DNA from: Hyposmocoma kahamanoa
Lineage: Eukaryota; Arthropoda; Insecta; Lepidoptera; Cosmopterigidae
Assembly: GCF_003589595.1 (NCBI RefSeq)
Contig: NW_020653993.1
Coordinates: 9,071,358-9,135,357 of the forward strand
Direction: 5' to 3'
Length of the DNA: 64,000 nucleotides
In this document: positions 43,705 through 54,119 of the stretch, piece by piece
Numbering within the stretch: position 1 is the stretch's first letter
Layout: the number at the start of each line of letters is the position of its first letter
Position numbers and translations under genes: made by a program
Notes under the pieces: generated by a model
The model's database searches: none
The model's input: only the letters and a program-made list of their open reading frames with translations
What the model was told of the DNA's origin: nothing

Positions 43705-44124
43705 TTAACCGACTTCAAAAAGGAGGAGGTTCTTCATTCGATTGTATGTTTTTTTTATATATATGTTACGCGATAAGTCCGGTATTTGTGAACTGATTTT
43801 CATGATTCTTTTTTGTTGGAAAGAGGGTACCTCCATTGTGGTCCCATTTAATTTTGAAGAAAATTCACCTCTAACGCATGAACATTCATTTTTATAAATA
43901 GCGCACAAATTTTAAAAGCAATTATTTTAATGGTTGGTTTTGCTATTCTCCAATTCAAGACGTTTTTCTCTCTGAATATGCTTTGAGTAGTGAGAACCGA
44001 TTTTTATTATCTCCTGTGTCAAGTCCTGTACAGTGGCGAACTAGGGGATATTGCAATAAAACTTGGCAAATAGATGTAATTCCACGTACTTTTGAGGTCG
44101 GTTTTTTAGTACTCTGTACTGAGA
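43705..44124 (+). repeat. Rep-A copy 4, long form
   Basis: Same extra internal section as 20432-20843 ('ggttggttttgctattctcc', 'aagacgtttttctctctg'). Confidence 0.85.
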
Positions 44125-44861
44125 TTATTGAACGTTACTCTTGAAAAAGCACGAGCTAGTCAAGTCTTAGACAAAATAACCAGCGAGGAGTTAGCGAATA
44201 TGTATGTCGTAATACGAATTTTATCCAGTTAGTTTTTGGGCGTAAAAAGAATTGCCTGGAACTTGCATGGATTTTTAAAAGTTCATAATACGCCACCAGG
44301 GCTCGTTTTTTATGTTAGTAATTTGTGGCGAAATCTCTTGTAAATTCCTGTTTTTGTGTTTTACTACGTATTGACGAAGCCTAGTTCTGATCTATGGGTT
44401 ATTGATTTATGATCATTTTTTTCATCGACGGTTAAGGTCTGGGATAGTGACCAAGCGTTCGTCTGTTTTACTTAAAAAAGTTTTCAAAGTTTTCAATAGA
44501 GTTGAAAGTCGTAAAACCCAGCGTTTAAATATAACGTAGCAGGAATTACATTGTAGCTACACACAATAGTACTAGTTCTTCCCGTTCCTTGGAATTATAG
44601 CTTTAATACCCTCATGTTTTCCGAGCTAAAGGCTGGTGCTATCCGGGACATTAAATCTGGGACATCCGGGCACAGCGACGGGGTGAAGGACCGCCGAAAA
44701 CCCTGCCTGTTTATTGTAGATAACTACAGCCTCTTGTTTACGATATTCTCTTGTGTAAGATGTAAACAATGACAAGTTTTATCTAAAAGCAATCGTAGTC
44801 CATGTTAGGTAGAAACGATATTTAAATCTAAGATGTGAATTGCCTACTGCCTGTATATACA
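44125..44861. other. Unassigned interval with a GC-rich patch
   Basis: 44620-44710 is GC-rich; on the minus strand a frame there reads FTPSLCPDVPDLMSRIAPAF-like. It could be a transposon fragment or a lost exon; no domain recognised. Confidence 0.3.
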
Positions 44862-45420
44862 GTGTGTTTTTTAACTGGGTCGGTGGTATGGGGAATTGCG
44901 AAACTATAGGAGATACAGGGAAACTGTCTTAGGAACCATTAAGTCTTTTTTTAACCGACTTCAAAAAGGAGGAGGTTCTCAATTCAACTGTATGTTTTTT
45001 TTGTGTGTGTTACGCGATAACTCCGGAAATTTGTGAACGGATTGTGATGATTCTTTTTTGTTGGAAAGAGGGTACCTCAGATGTGGTCCCATTTAAATTT
45101 GAAGAAAGTATTCCACCTCTTAGGGGATGAATGACTTTTCAGGTCGGTTTTTTAGTACTCTGTGCTGAGATTATTATGATTTTAATTTTGGCATAGAACA
45201 TTTTTTGGTCAAGCCTGAGTTGCCTATAAAAATGAACAAAATTTTTTTTTAATGCTGATCGATTCAGTCTCATGTGAGGATCATTTCATTGTATTGGACG
45301 GAAAAAATCGGGACACCAGAAGTTGGGCAAATTTAATAAAAGTTTTTTATACAAAACGAATAAAATTGACTATTTTTTTGTACCCTGATAGACTTAGTTA
45401 CATGTGTAATTTGGTTGCCA
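44862..45420 (+). repeat. Rep-K split by Rep-A
   Basis: 'tacagtgtgttttttaactg', 'gaaactgtcttaggaaccat' (44862-44950) matches the start of the 62262 copy. After the Rep-A insert it resumes with 'tgcctataaaaatgaacaaa', 'gaagttgggcaaatttaata'. The Rep-K copy is therefore older than this Rep-A. Confidence 0.7.
44951..45170 (+). repeat. Rep-A copy 5, nested in Rep-K
   Basis: Short form (220 bp) from TTAACCGACTTC to 'ttagtactctgtgctgag'. T-rich and AT-rich junctions; no clear target duplication. Confidence 0.85.
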
Positions 45421-45455
45421 CGACATGTACGCGGATTGGATTTGACCACTAATCT
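45405..45455 (+). repeat. MITE-J fragment
   Basis: 'taatttggttgccacgaca' and 'gcggattggatttgaccact'. Confidence 0.5.
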
Positions 45456-45468
45456 TAGAACCAGTTTT

Positions 45469-45750
45469 GGTAGCAGTAGAGTTTGTGAACGACTTCCTCC
45501 AGCAAAATACTGCCACCATACCTATATCTGCTGCCAAGTAGTAATGTCAGCATTACTGTTTTCCGCTTTTGAAAGATAAGGGTGCTGGTGAAATTACAGG
45601 CACATGGGACTTGTCAGGTTATGTCTCAGGGTGACGGGCGCAGTGGCTGTGCCCCTCAGAGTTTAAAGCTCTGAGTGTCACTTCGACTGTTATGGAGCAG
45701 GCGTGTAGCTTATCACCAGACACACGACTTGTTCGTCCCGTCATTTGATA
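45469..45750 (+). repeat. SINE-B, near full length
   Basis: 'gtagcagtagagtttgtgaa' (small deletion in the 5' end) to 'gttcgtcccgtcatttgata'; no A-tail remains. Confidence 0.85.
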
Positions 45751-46037
45751 GATTTGATGAGGAACTCTTCTCCGGTTAAACGCCTCAAATGGTAGAACCT
45801 AGTGTATTTGTCAGTTGTAATAATTTTTAACTTTCATTATTGACTATTATTTACATTTTGAAAATTAATGATTATAAATTTTAAAAAATTTGTTATTTCC
45901 GTCTGAGTTTGAACAGTGAATTAATGGGACACAAGACGTGGAAAAAAGATGGCGGATACGCTTTCTTCTTTTGTTTGAACGGTTATAAAAATTAATTACA
46001 CATATAAAACTCTTTATTGAAGTTTAGGTAAATTAAA
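45751..46037. other. Unassigned AT-rich interval
   Basis: No gene or repeat recognised. Confidence 0.4.
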
Positions 46038-46230
46038 TAACGCACACACTCATGGCCCTGCAGTTGGGAAATCGCGGGTGCCATGGACACGTAGACAACC
46101 ACAAATTACACCCAAACTCAAAATAGAAATAAATGTAAGACATACAAATATTTCTGCCGGCCCGGGAATCGTAACGAAAGCCGATGCGTGGCAGTCCAGT
46201 ATGGTACCAATGCTTCCACGGAAGCAGTTA
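46038..46230 (-). repeat. SINE-C, near full length
   Basis: Minus strand: damaged head ('aactgcttccgtggaagcat'), 'cattcccgggcc'-like B-box region, 'gtccatggcacccgcgat', 'gccatgagtgtgtgcgttat'. Confidence 0.8.
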
Positions 46231-46325
46231 AGTGGTTGTATGTTATCGTCGAGGGTAGTGCAGTTACGCGTAACTAGCATTTGATTTTGAGTCTCCATTT
46301 CGGTAATTTTCCGCGTAAATGCCGT

Positions 46326-46480
46326 GGCAACCAAATTAGCGTGATTTACGGGAATCTATTGTTATCAGTCCGTAGACAACATAAATTGATGCTTACTGTG
46401 CCAAAATGGAATCCATTGAAATAATAAAAGTAATAACGTTAAATCCATCTCCTGTAAAATTTGATTTGACCCAAATGCGC
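46326..46480 (-). repeat. MITE-J fragment
   Basis: Plus-strand spelling: 'caaccaaattagcgtgattt', 'gtccgtagacaacataaatt', 'aaataataaaagtaataacg'; the inverse of 9575-9745. Confidence 0.65.
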
Positions 46481-46977
46481 GCTTTTTACTAATACTAGGT
46501 ACATACGCGGATTTGCACTTTTACTTGCAGCAGCGACCTGAAAAAATCGTGTCAAATAACATTAGAATGAAGTAAGTAGGTTAAGAAAGCAATTCTTGAC
46601 TTCTTTCAAACTCGAATAGCTTCGGATCTTGGACTTTGGAAAACAACACTGTAAGATAATATGCGTGTTTACATCGTTACACAACACAAGAGATTGTACA
46701 AAACATATATACTTTTCTCTAACAATCCATACATTATTTATTTACTAGAAGACGCTCGACGTGTGCTACTTTGCGAAGAGGTCAAGTATAACTGGTTTAG
46801 CATAAACACAATGACTCAAGATTATGTCTACCCCAAGCTGTCTATTCATTCTTAAAAATTACGTCACATCAGTTCTCTTTACAAGCGCGAGGCTGTCAGT
46901 CAGAGGTGAAACTGTTTGACTCGCGAATAAAAAATAACAATATTGTGATATCTCTTCTCTTCTCTCTCTGGTGGTTA
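46481..46977. other. Unassigned interval
   Basis: No gene or repeat recognised. Confidence 0.4.
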
Positions 46978-47082
46978 GGAAGCTTTAAATCGCATAGATC
47001 TGAGAGTCATTATCACTGCATCTCTCACCCTGAGACATAAGTTGACATGACAAGGTTCATGTGTCTGTAACATTGACCTAGC
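46978..47082 (-). repeat. SINE-B, middle fragment
   Basis: 'ctttaaatcgcatagatctg', 'tcaccctgagacataagttg', 'ttcatgtgtctgtaac'. Confidence 0.75.
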
Positions 47083-47132
47083 CTGTATTTTCAGTAACAT
47101 TATGTAATTTGAAGTATCGATTTCTACATTTA

Positions 47133-47202
47133 GACGACCTCAGTTACCCGCTCGCTGGATGAGAAGTCCCGGGTTCGATTCCCGGTAGGACCGGTTTGTG
47201 AC
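47133..47202 (+). repeat. SINE-E head fragment
   Basis: 'cgctcgctggatgagaag' and an intact B-box 'cgggttcgattcccggtagg'. Confidence 0.7.
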
Positions 47203-47217
47203 TTTTAGAGATTGGCA

Positions 47218-47535
47218 TTTTTTATAATATCTAGTGACCGGACGAACAAGTCTTGCGCCTGATGGTAAGCTACACGCCTGTCCATAACGGTTGCATTGCT
47301 ACTCAGGTCTTTATTGCACAGATCTGAGGAGTACTGCCACTGCTTCCGTCACCCTGAGACATAAGTTGACAAGTCTCATGAGCCTGTTATTGCGTCAGCA
47401 CCCTTAACCTTCAAAACCGGAGCACAGTATGCTGCACAGTATGCAGTGCTGACATTACTGCTTGGCGGCAGAAATAGGTAAGGTGGCAACTACTACCCTG
47501 GACGAACTTTTTCACAAGGAGGTCTCCTGCTACTA
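47218..47535 (-). repeat. SINE-B, full length
   Basis: Complete minus-strand copy from 'ataatatctagtgaccggac' to 'ctcctgctacta'. A short duplication of 'cacagtatgc' lies near 47422. Confidence 0.9.
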
Positions 47536-47907
47536 ATTTACCATTTGCCACGTTTGGATACGTCTCTGATACAAACACATGGCATGACATTCCAATTAAT
47601 TTTATAAAGATAGTTGTCGTGACAATTGTCTTGATAATAAACGCTTCGAACCCCGGTCTCTGGTTACCGACCCCTAATTCGCCGATATACGACGCCCTTT
47701 AGCCAAAACTCCTTTATTAGCTCACATTGAAAACACATTGAAACTCGCTCGACTATAGACGTTTTTATGTTCTCTTCCTTACCCGTTGATTACAGTGCTG
47801 ATTGAGCAATGGTGTAATGGTTAAACTGAGTTTTTCACTATATGAGTGCTCTCGAACCGAGTGCGCTCGTACGAGTTAGATCGTATAGAAGTCCACTCGT
47901 TGGTTTA
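47536..47907. other. Unassigned interval
   Basis: 'aatggtgtaatggttaaact' at 47811 looks like a tRNA A-box half, but no partner B-box is present. Confidence 0.35.
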
Positions 47908-48103
47908 CAAAGTCAAAGTGAAATAATCTTTATTTCATAGGTAAGCAAATTACACTTGAAATCGTCATACTGATTAAACTCTACTGCTCATTCGTAACGC
48001 AGATTCCCCTGAGAAGAATGAGCAAGAAACTCTAGGGGTTGCTCTTTGTAAATATACATTTGAATACATTTATCATTACAATATTTAATTTAAACATCTT
48101 AGA
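47908..48103 (-). repeat. LINE-G 3' UTR
   Basis: 'caaagtcaaagtgaaataat' (inverse of the tail) to 'ctaggggttgctctttgta'. Confidence 0.75.
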
Positions 48104-48210
48104 TCGAGAATACCTGGAAGAACTAAACGGGTCACTACCAAGGATTTTTGTCATCCAAGCACGCAGAAGTTGCATAATAAGTAACCTTTACTATATAGTT
48201 TTTGTTTCTT

Positions 48211-48620
48211 AAAATATACATAATTTCGTTAAAAAAGATATCCATAATATTAACCTTACAACTAAGTCCAAACTCATGGTATCACGATTTCGTTTAACTA
48301 AAGTAAACGATTCTTTTATGCGGAACTGTATACGTTTTTCCGTATTAAGTTTACTATTTCCTAAGTTTAAAACTACATCAAAAGTGTTTTAATTGAAAAG
48401 TCATATTACAAAATTGTAGACTACGTGTTAGATAAAGATGTCTGGAAAGACAACATGAGTCAAGATTCCACACAAATCTGATTCAAAATGCATTCTATAG
48501 CATTTAAGTTTACTTGAAAAGAGCAATCCCTAGAGTTTCTTACTTGTTCTTCTCAGGGAGGTCAGCGGAGTGAACGAGCAGTAGATTAACAAATGACGTT
48601 TTCGAGTGTAAAATTTTTTA
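48211..48620 (+). repeat. LINE-G 3' end
   Basis: Second longest copy: reverse-transcriptase remnant with 'cgattcttttatgcggaact' and 3' UTR to 'tttcgagtgtaaaatttttt'. It lies tail to tail with the copy at 47908. Confidence 0.75.
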
Positions 48621-48707
48621 ATTTTAATAATACCATTACTGTATTATTTGTAAGGGTAATTGCTGTAAATAACAGACACAGTAACAGACACAATGACAGA
48701 CGCATGT

Positions 48708-48858
48708 CACTGCGTCAGGATGACGGACGCAGTGACAGTACCCCCAAGATCTTTGCGAGTTAAAGCTCTGAGTGACACTGCAACTGTTATGGATAGGCGT
48801 GTCACTTACCATCAGCCCCATGACGTGTTCGTCCCGTCAATTGGTATTTAAAAAATAA
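48708..48858 (+). repeat. SINE-B 3' half
   Basis: 'ggatgacggacgcagtgaca' to 'gtcccgtcaattggtattta' with a short A-tail. Just upstream is a small 'agacacagtaacagacacaa' repeat. Confidence 0.8.
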
Positions 48859-49126
48859 TTGCCTCCTTGCACAATCAAGATGAGTTGTAGCATATATTTA
48901 TGTTAACGGCTGAAGTACAATATCGTGAAAGCGAAAAAACAAAGCAAGAAATTTTTTTCTTTCTTTTTTTCTTCTATAGACCAGAAAATGGACTAAGTTC
49001 TTCAAATAATTTTGTTCGAGATGTGGAAGAAAACGATAAAAACACGTTTAAAACCTTATGGAGTCACGTTAATTCCACTTTTTCTTAATTGGCGCCATTT
49101 TGTTTTCATAAAATGATCCGGGTATA

Positions 49127-49278
49127 CCTACTCGGAAAAAATAGGACCGTGTCCGAGTCTACTCTCATCGGATGCCGACGCCCGAGTGCGCACTGTTTAC
49201 GTGTTTACACGTTACTACGAGTAGCATCCGACTAGTCATCCGAGAGGTCCCGGTCCGATAGAATTTGTATAGTGAAAA
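49127..49278. mobile_element. Possible palindromic MITE
   Basis: 'taggaccgtgtccgagt' and 'catcggatgc' at the left have mirrored counterparts 'gcatccgac' and 'gtcccggtccgata' at the right; the stem is imperfect. Confidence 0.4.
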
Positions 49279-49930
49279 CCCGGCTTAAGCTCGTACGGTT
49301 TTACACGTACATTAATTTTGTGAGCAAGTTGTTACTATCTAGATGACAAGTTTTTTGTCTTTACTTCTCACTTTAACCTGTTGAAGGCGAACGTGTGAAC
49401 GACACGTTCGGCATTCCCCTCGCGACTCATGCTTATTGAATTATTTAAAATTTAATATAATATAATATTCGTTTATCGACATAAAAGATATTTTTAACAA
49501 TGACGTATTGGCTATTGTTGGAACTGTGTCGAAATATGAATAACGATTTGAAATATTTACTATGTAACGGTTCTATTTATTTGTAAGTTAATTCAATTAA
49601 ATTGCATTAACCATAAGTTACATAGGATGGAAAAGGCTTAAGGCGAGTCACCCGAAGAGAAGCTAGAGGAGAAGAGAGAGAAATATACGATAACACCTAA
49701 GGATATTATCTAAAAAATGTGTTAATTTGTTACACGATAGGATGTACTTTACTCGATTATATGAAATCCCGAAAACAGGCTAAAATAAATTCTAAAACGA
49801 ATCATTTGAGAACAAAATATTTAACTTTCTAGAAATTTCGAGATATTTCTCTTTAAGTACTACAGAAGACCTGCAACATGTTTATTTTCACCTGCAATAC
49901 TATTTATTTACTTATATATTTATAGATTTT
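49279..49930. other. Unassigned AT-rich interval
   Basis: No gene or repeat recognised. Confidence 0.45.
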
Positions 49931-50175
49931 AGTAGCAGTAGGGCTCCTTGTAAAAGAGTTCGTCCAAGAACGTACTGCAACCATTCTCATTTCAGCTGCC
50001 AAGCAGTAATCTGAACATTATTGCGTTCCGGTTTTGAAGGGTGTTGGTGCAATACAGGTACATTATTCTTGTCAACTTTATTTAACAGAAGAAGTGGCGG
50101 CGTCCACCATTTATTTGTGTATTTTTGTTCGAATTGGCACTAGAATTGTTATGGTTAGGTTGTTCATACCGCCAA
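49931..50175 (+). repeat. SINE-B, diverged and partly deleted
   Basis: 'agtagcagtagggctccttg', 'gccaagcagtaatctgaaca', 'gttccggttttgaagggtg'. After 'gtcaactt' the match becomes patchy to 'ctagaattgttatggttagg'. Confidence 0.7.
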
Positions 50176-50187
50176 AAAAATGCATGC

Positions 50188-50406
50188 TACACAATTGCGT
50201 TCATTACTCGACCAAATGTTCGTGTTACTTCTATCGTCACACATGTTAATGTCGTTAGTCGGTTTTTGAACCCGAATCCTTGACCCCAGGCGACTATGCC
50301 ATTGCCATTCAAAATTTATCTACGGTAGAGGCGAGAATGTAGCATCTAACGTTTTTTTTTATCAAAATAGAGTTACATATTCGGAATCAGGAAAACAAGA
50401 CCAACT
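50188..50406 (-). repeat. SINE-L, tRNA-like element
   Basis: Inverse of 34440-34665: 'gtgttacttctatcgtc', 'tttttgaacccgaatccttg', 'tctacggtagaggcgagaat', 'ttcggaatcaggaaaacaag'. Confidence 0.65.
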
Positions 50407-50418
50407 TTTTTTTACTTC

Positions 50419-50475
50419 TGGGAGAATATTTGTGGTTGTCTATGGCACCCGCGATACAAGGTTTCTCTAGTGCAA
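50419..50475 (+). repeat. SINE-C, degenerate remnant
   Basis: 'tttgtggttgtctatggcac', 'gcgatacaaggtttctctag'. Confidence 0.55.
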
Positions 50476-50479
50476 AAAA

Positions 50480-50537
50480 AATTGGTTTTTTTTTGCATAC
50501 ACTATAGCCCCTATAGTGTATGCAAAAAAAAACAATT
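50480..50537. repeat. Near-perfect palindrome, 27-bp arms
   Basis: Arms of 'tttttttttgcatacacta'-type sequence pair around a central CC; only the inserted G at 50485 breaks symmetry. It begins where the SINE-C remnant stops and may be another small hairpin element. Confidence 0.8.
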
Positions 50538-50835
50538 TGTTATGGAAATATATCTCAATAATTGTTGAATATATAGCTAGCTCAAAGGGCACAACTGACA
50601 TCAATAATCAGATTTTTTTACTTTTAAATGTCATATTTGACATTTATTATGTTAAAACACTAATAGCGAAGCATTCCTTCTACTTAGTAATTGTACGGAA
50701 CTATTTTGTTGCTATGCTCTTATTATGTATCGGGTCTTTCAACAAGAACTTTGTTTTCTAAAACAAAATAAAACAAAAAATTTAGATGAAGATGATTCAA
50801 ATTTTTATTGTATTACAAAGAGAAAAGTTTGGCAA

Positions 50836-51082
50836 TTATGAATGAAAAATGATATCTGGCAAATGTCCACCACGACCACGCTGACAGAAGTCGATTCTTT
50901 CATCAAAATTTTTAATCACTTTTTGGCAAAATGTCGGGTCTATTTCGGCTATCACATCACGGATTTTGAGTTTTAAGGCTGTAGTCGATTCGATTGGCTC
51001 CGTATAGACTCTGTCCTTAAGATAGCCCCACAAAAAATAATCCAGTGGTGTTAAATCACACGATCTGGCTGGCCATTTAACA
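50836..51082 (-). pseudogene. Transposase C-terminal fragment, inverted arm
   Basis: The minus strand encodes the last roughly 80 residues, from AVKWPARSCDLTPLDYFLWG to GRGGHLPDIIFHS, identical over the 64 residues checked to the plus-strand copy at 51438-51629. Breakpoint near 51082, at a short 'gaaatt' similarity between arms. Confidence 0.85.
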
Positions 51083-51086
51083 GCAA

Positions 51087-51629
51087 AATTTCCGCATTTG
51101 GGCTTCTGAAAATCCTAGAGCGATTATTGAGAAGCCTTTGCATGCTCAACGTGTCACTGTATGGTGCGCTATGTGGTCTGGAGGCGTGATTGGGCCGTTT
51201 TTTTTCGAAGATGAGGCTGGAAACGCGGTAACGGTGAATGGATCACGCTAGCCTAGCATTGATGACATGGATATCACTGACATGTGGTTTCAACAAGACG
51301 GTGCCACATGTCACACAGCCAATGAGACGATCAATTTATTGCAAACCAAATTTGCTGATCGCGTAATTTCCCGAAATTCAGCTGTTAAATGGCCAGCCAG
51401 ATCGTGTGATTTAACACCACTGGATTATTTTTTGTGGGGCTATCTTAAGGACAGAGTCTATACGGAGCCAATCGAATCGACTACAGCCTTAAAACTCAAA
51501 ATCCGTGATGTGATAGCCGAAATAGACCCGACATTTTGCCAAAAAGTGATTAAAAATTTTGATGAAAGAATCGACTTCTGTCAGCGTGGTCGTGGTGGAC
51601 ATTTGCCAGATATCATTTTTCATTCATAA
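51087..51629 (+). pseudogene. Tc1/mariner transposase, catalytic-domain remnant
   Basis: One frame of 180 codons from NFRIWASENP through VTVWCAMWSGGVIGPFFFED, broken by TAG at 51249-51251 and an apparent deletion after VNGSR, then DMWFQQDGATCHTA to DIIFHS. The DDE/D core keeps the second Asp (QQDGA) and third Asp (TPLDYF) with 41 residues between, which is the DD41D spacing of the rosa-like group. The first catalytic Asp and the DNA-binding domain are missing. Inactive. Confidence 0.85.
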
Positions 51630-51735
51630 TTGCCGAACTTTTCTCTTTGTAATACAATAAAAATTTGAATCATCTTCATCTAAATTTTTTGTTTTATTTT
51701 GTTTTAGAAAACAAAGTTCTTGTTGAAAGACCCTT

Positions 51736-52390
51736 TAGTTCAATTACAATATAATAACACAAAAAAGGTACAACTGAATACAATTGTGCCCTTTACTTCC
51801 ACTCATGAGACAAATATTAAAAGTCACATTTAAATTAGTTATGCTCTTTACGTGCAGTAATATTTTTATATAGTTTTTCTACTAAATTAAAAGAGAAAAT
51901 TGCTGATTAAAATACAATGAAACTTTCTGCATAAAACATTTGTGGTATGTATTTATAACGATTCAAACTACTTAATATCAAACGTACATTTTCATTATTC
52001 TTTTTATCAGAAAAGCCTAACAAATATTTAAACACATTTATCTCCGAATTTTGAATTCGCTATTTGTGCCTTTATTTCTTCCGAAGGTAGTAGCACTGCT
52101 GCTACATGTGACCGAAAAGGATATTTCCGTTATAAAATAAAACAGATTTCGTTGTAACGTGTAACACTAGGTATATATCATTTTTGTGCAAACACTCTCC
52201 TAGGACTTCCATTGAGTTTGTTTAGTTTCCTTTTTGCTCTTTTCATTTGCCCTTTTCTTTATATAGGATAGCTTTTAAGCTTTAAGGAAATTAAAGTAAA
52301 AATTCGGGGGTATATTTTTCTTGCGAATTTGAGTTTTAACAACTCTTAATGGGTTCTTTTTACGAGAGGATATAAATTCATAAATCAACG
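51736..52390. other. Unassigned AT-rich interval
   Basis: No gene or repeat recognised. Confidence 0.45.
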
Positions 52391-52572
52391 TTAAAGCGTG
52401 AAACACTGAAAGTGGGTGATGGTTGGGCGCGTACCGGGTCAGGACCCGACCTGCACCCTTCTCGCGCCCGCGCTGTATTACCGTCCATATAAATACACGG
52501 AATTACACACGCCTCGCTCCCGACCAGACACGCGCCCGACCCGCACCCGCTTTCAGTGTGTTTCACGCTTTA
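52391..52572. mobile_element. GC-rich palindromic MITE (182 bp)
   Basis: TAAAGCGTGAAACACTGAAA at the left is mirrored at the right (TTTCAGTGTGTTTCACGCTT). The interior is GC-rich with 'gcgcccgacccgcaccc' mirrored by 'gggtcaggacccgac'-type sequence. The overlapping open frames on both strands are by-products of the palindrome. Confidence 0.8.
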
Positions 52573-52694
52573 GTGTAAAATTCAGGTTATATAACACTAA
52601 TAATGACCGTACTGAAAATTTCCGAAGGTACTGAAAATCTCATTTTAAAAGTTTGATGGGAATACAGAAATGTGCACAAACAAACTTCTATCTG

Positions 52695-52825
52695 ACTACT
52701 TCCGTGGCCGAACGGTTAGGTCTCAGGTTCGATTCCCGGGCCGGGGGAAATATTTGTACACCCGCGACACAGGATTTCCCTAGTGCGAAGCTATGTTGAG
52801 TGTGTGCGTGTGTGCGAGTGTGTGT
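52695..52825 (+). repeat. SINE-C with two internal deletions
   Basis: 'cttccgtggccgaacggtta' joins directly to 'ggtctcaggttcgattcccg' (anticodon arm lost), then 'aaatatttgtacacccgcga' (body lost), tail of GT repeats. Confidence 0.8.
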
Positions 52826-53129
52826 ACCTGAAGTGCATATCCCTTCTTATCAACGTAGTTCCTGAATCTTATTGTCAATAAACTAAAGTCGATTTTCGTG
52901 TTCTACCAACTAGCAAGTGGACAGACGATTCCCCTGATGGAGGTTTACCACTGCCTGTAAATATTTGCAATTGTCAGCGTGATGAGGGTCTAAGGCGCAG
53001 TGAGACCTGAAATAAACGTTTTCACGTTATGTAACAACACGGAAAACCCGTTATTCAACATAAAAAAAAAACACAAATTCAACGTGTTTTTTTTAACTGG
53101 GAATGAAAACTGGAGACACCGGTAGTGAT
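52826..53129. other. Unassigned interval
   Basis: No gene recognised. Confidence 0.4.
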
Positions 53130-53332
53130 TTTTTTTTATTATACCAAGTCACGGGACGAAGAAGTCGTGGGCCTGTTCATAACAGGTGCTATGCCACTCA
53201 GAGCTTTAAAACGCAAAGATTGGAGGGGCACTGCCACTGCGCCCGTCACCCTGAGACGTAACTTGACAAGTCCCACGTGCCTGTAATTTCACCAGCACAC
53301 CCTTCCAAACCGGAAAACCAGAAATAGTAAGG
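53130..53332 (-). repeat. SINE-B, 5'-truncated
   Basis: 'attataccaagtcacgggac' to 'ccaaaccggaaaaccag'; the 5' 60 bp are missing. Confidence 0.8.
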
Positions 53333-53642
53333 TATTTATTAGATATGCGACTGCGAACAGGTCTAGGGCATGCCCTAGTTAATAACAACATATTATTACC
53401 GTCATTATCATAATTACATTTCCTCGAGTTCGAAGAATAATAACATCAACATTAAGCCGTTTTCTAAGATAAATGGCAATGGCACAGATTATTTTAGATA
53501 ATTGCAGTGTCATCCTTTGAAGCGACCTCGTTTCGAAAGGCAGGAATTAGTGTTAAAATGGAGGCATTAATAACAGCAATAATACGCGCAACAACCACTT
53601 CAATTACTTGGTTTCAAACTAGGAAATTCCCTACTAAACTAT
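53333..53642. other. Unassigned interval
   Basis: No gene or repeat recognised. Confidence 0.4.
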
Positions 53643-53695
53643 GAGTACCAGTAGAGTACATTGTGAAAGATTTCGTCCAGGGAAGTACTGCTACT
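53643..53695 (+). repeat. SINE-B 5' end
   Basis: 'gagtaccagtagagtacatt', 'gtccagggaagtactgctac'. Confidence 0.7.
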
Positions 53696-53789
53696 AGTGG
53701 CGAGGCGTCCATATAACTCGATTCCCATCTCTCACTTACCTAAAATTTTCCACGTATTATCAAGTATTATAAATATTTTAAAGTAATTA

Positions 53790-54020
53790 TTATTAATACA
53801 AAGATCGAACACTCAGAAAAAATTCCTTCGATCCGGCCGGATTCGAACCGAGTTCTTCTAGCATACCGTGCCAGACGCTATACCAACTAAGCCATGGAAC
53901 GAACCAGCGGACCTCACGAATTTTTCTGTGTTTGTTGTCGTGTCTTTGCATTTGGTTTTTTCAACGACTTTTTAGCCGTAGCGCCATCTATGAGAAATCT
54001 TAAGTATTTCGTCACCCACT
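53790..54020 (-). repeat. SINE-D, near full length
   Basis: Minus strand: leader 'catagatggcgctacggcta', 'gttgaaaaaacc', tRNA-like head with intact B-box 'cggttcgaatccggccgg', 'ggtatagcgtctggcacggt', then 'tctgagtgttcgatctttgt'. The cleanest head in the window. Confidence 0.85.
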
Positions 54021-54119
54021 TAGATACCTTTACAGCTACCAGCCCTGGCTTGAGATGTCGCTATTCGTTGTATTTACGTTTGTTTTGAACTGATATTCAA
54101 TTATTTTTTATGTGAAATT

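Larger units (their letters stand above)
50730..51735. mobile_element. Tc1/mariner-type (DD41D) element rearranged into an inverted duplication
   Basis: Both outer ends carry the same terminal sequence (GGGTCTTTCAACAAGAACTT, inverted), each flanked by TA two bases out, as expected for TA-target Tc1/mariner transposition. The left arm (50730 to about 51082) is an inverted, nearly identical copy of the right arm (about 51378-51735): 3' transposase coding region, 3' UTR and terminal repeat. The middle (51087-51377) exists once. The original 5' half, with its terminal repeat, DNA-binding domain and first catalytic Asp, has been replaced by the inverted arm. The element cannot encode its own transposase. 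Confidence 0.85.

Noticed and set aside
50516..50761. 81-codon hydrophobic open frame next to the mariner element
   Set aside because: AT-driven frame running from a palindrome into the transposon terminal repeat; no start context or domain.
52378..52634. Two overlapping frames on opposite strands as genes
   Set aside because: Both are generated by the GC-rich palindromic MITE at 52391-52572.
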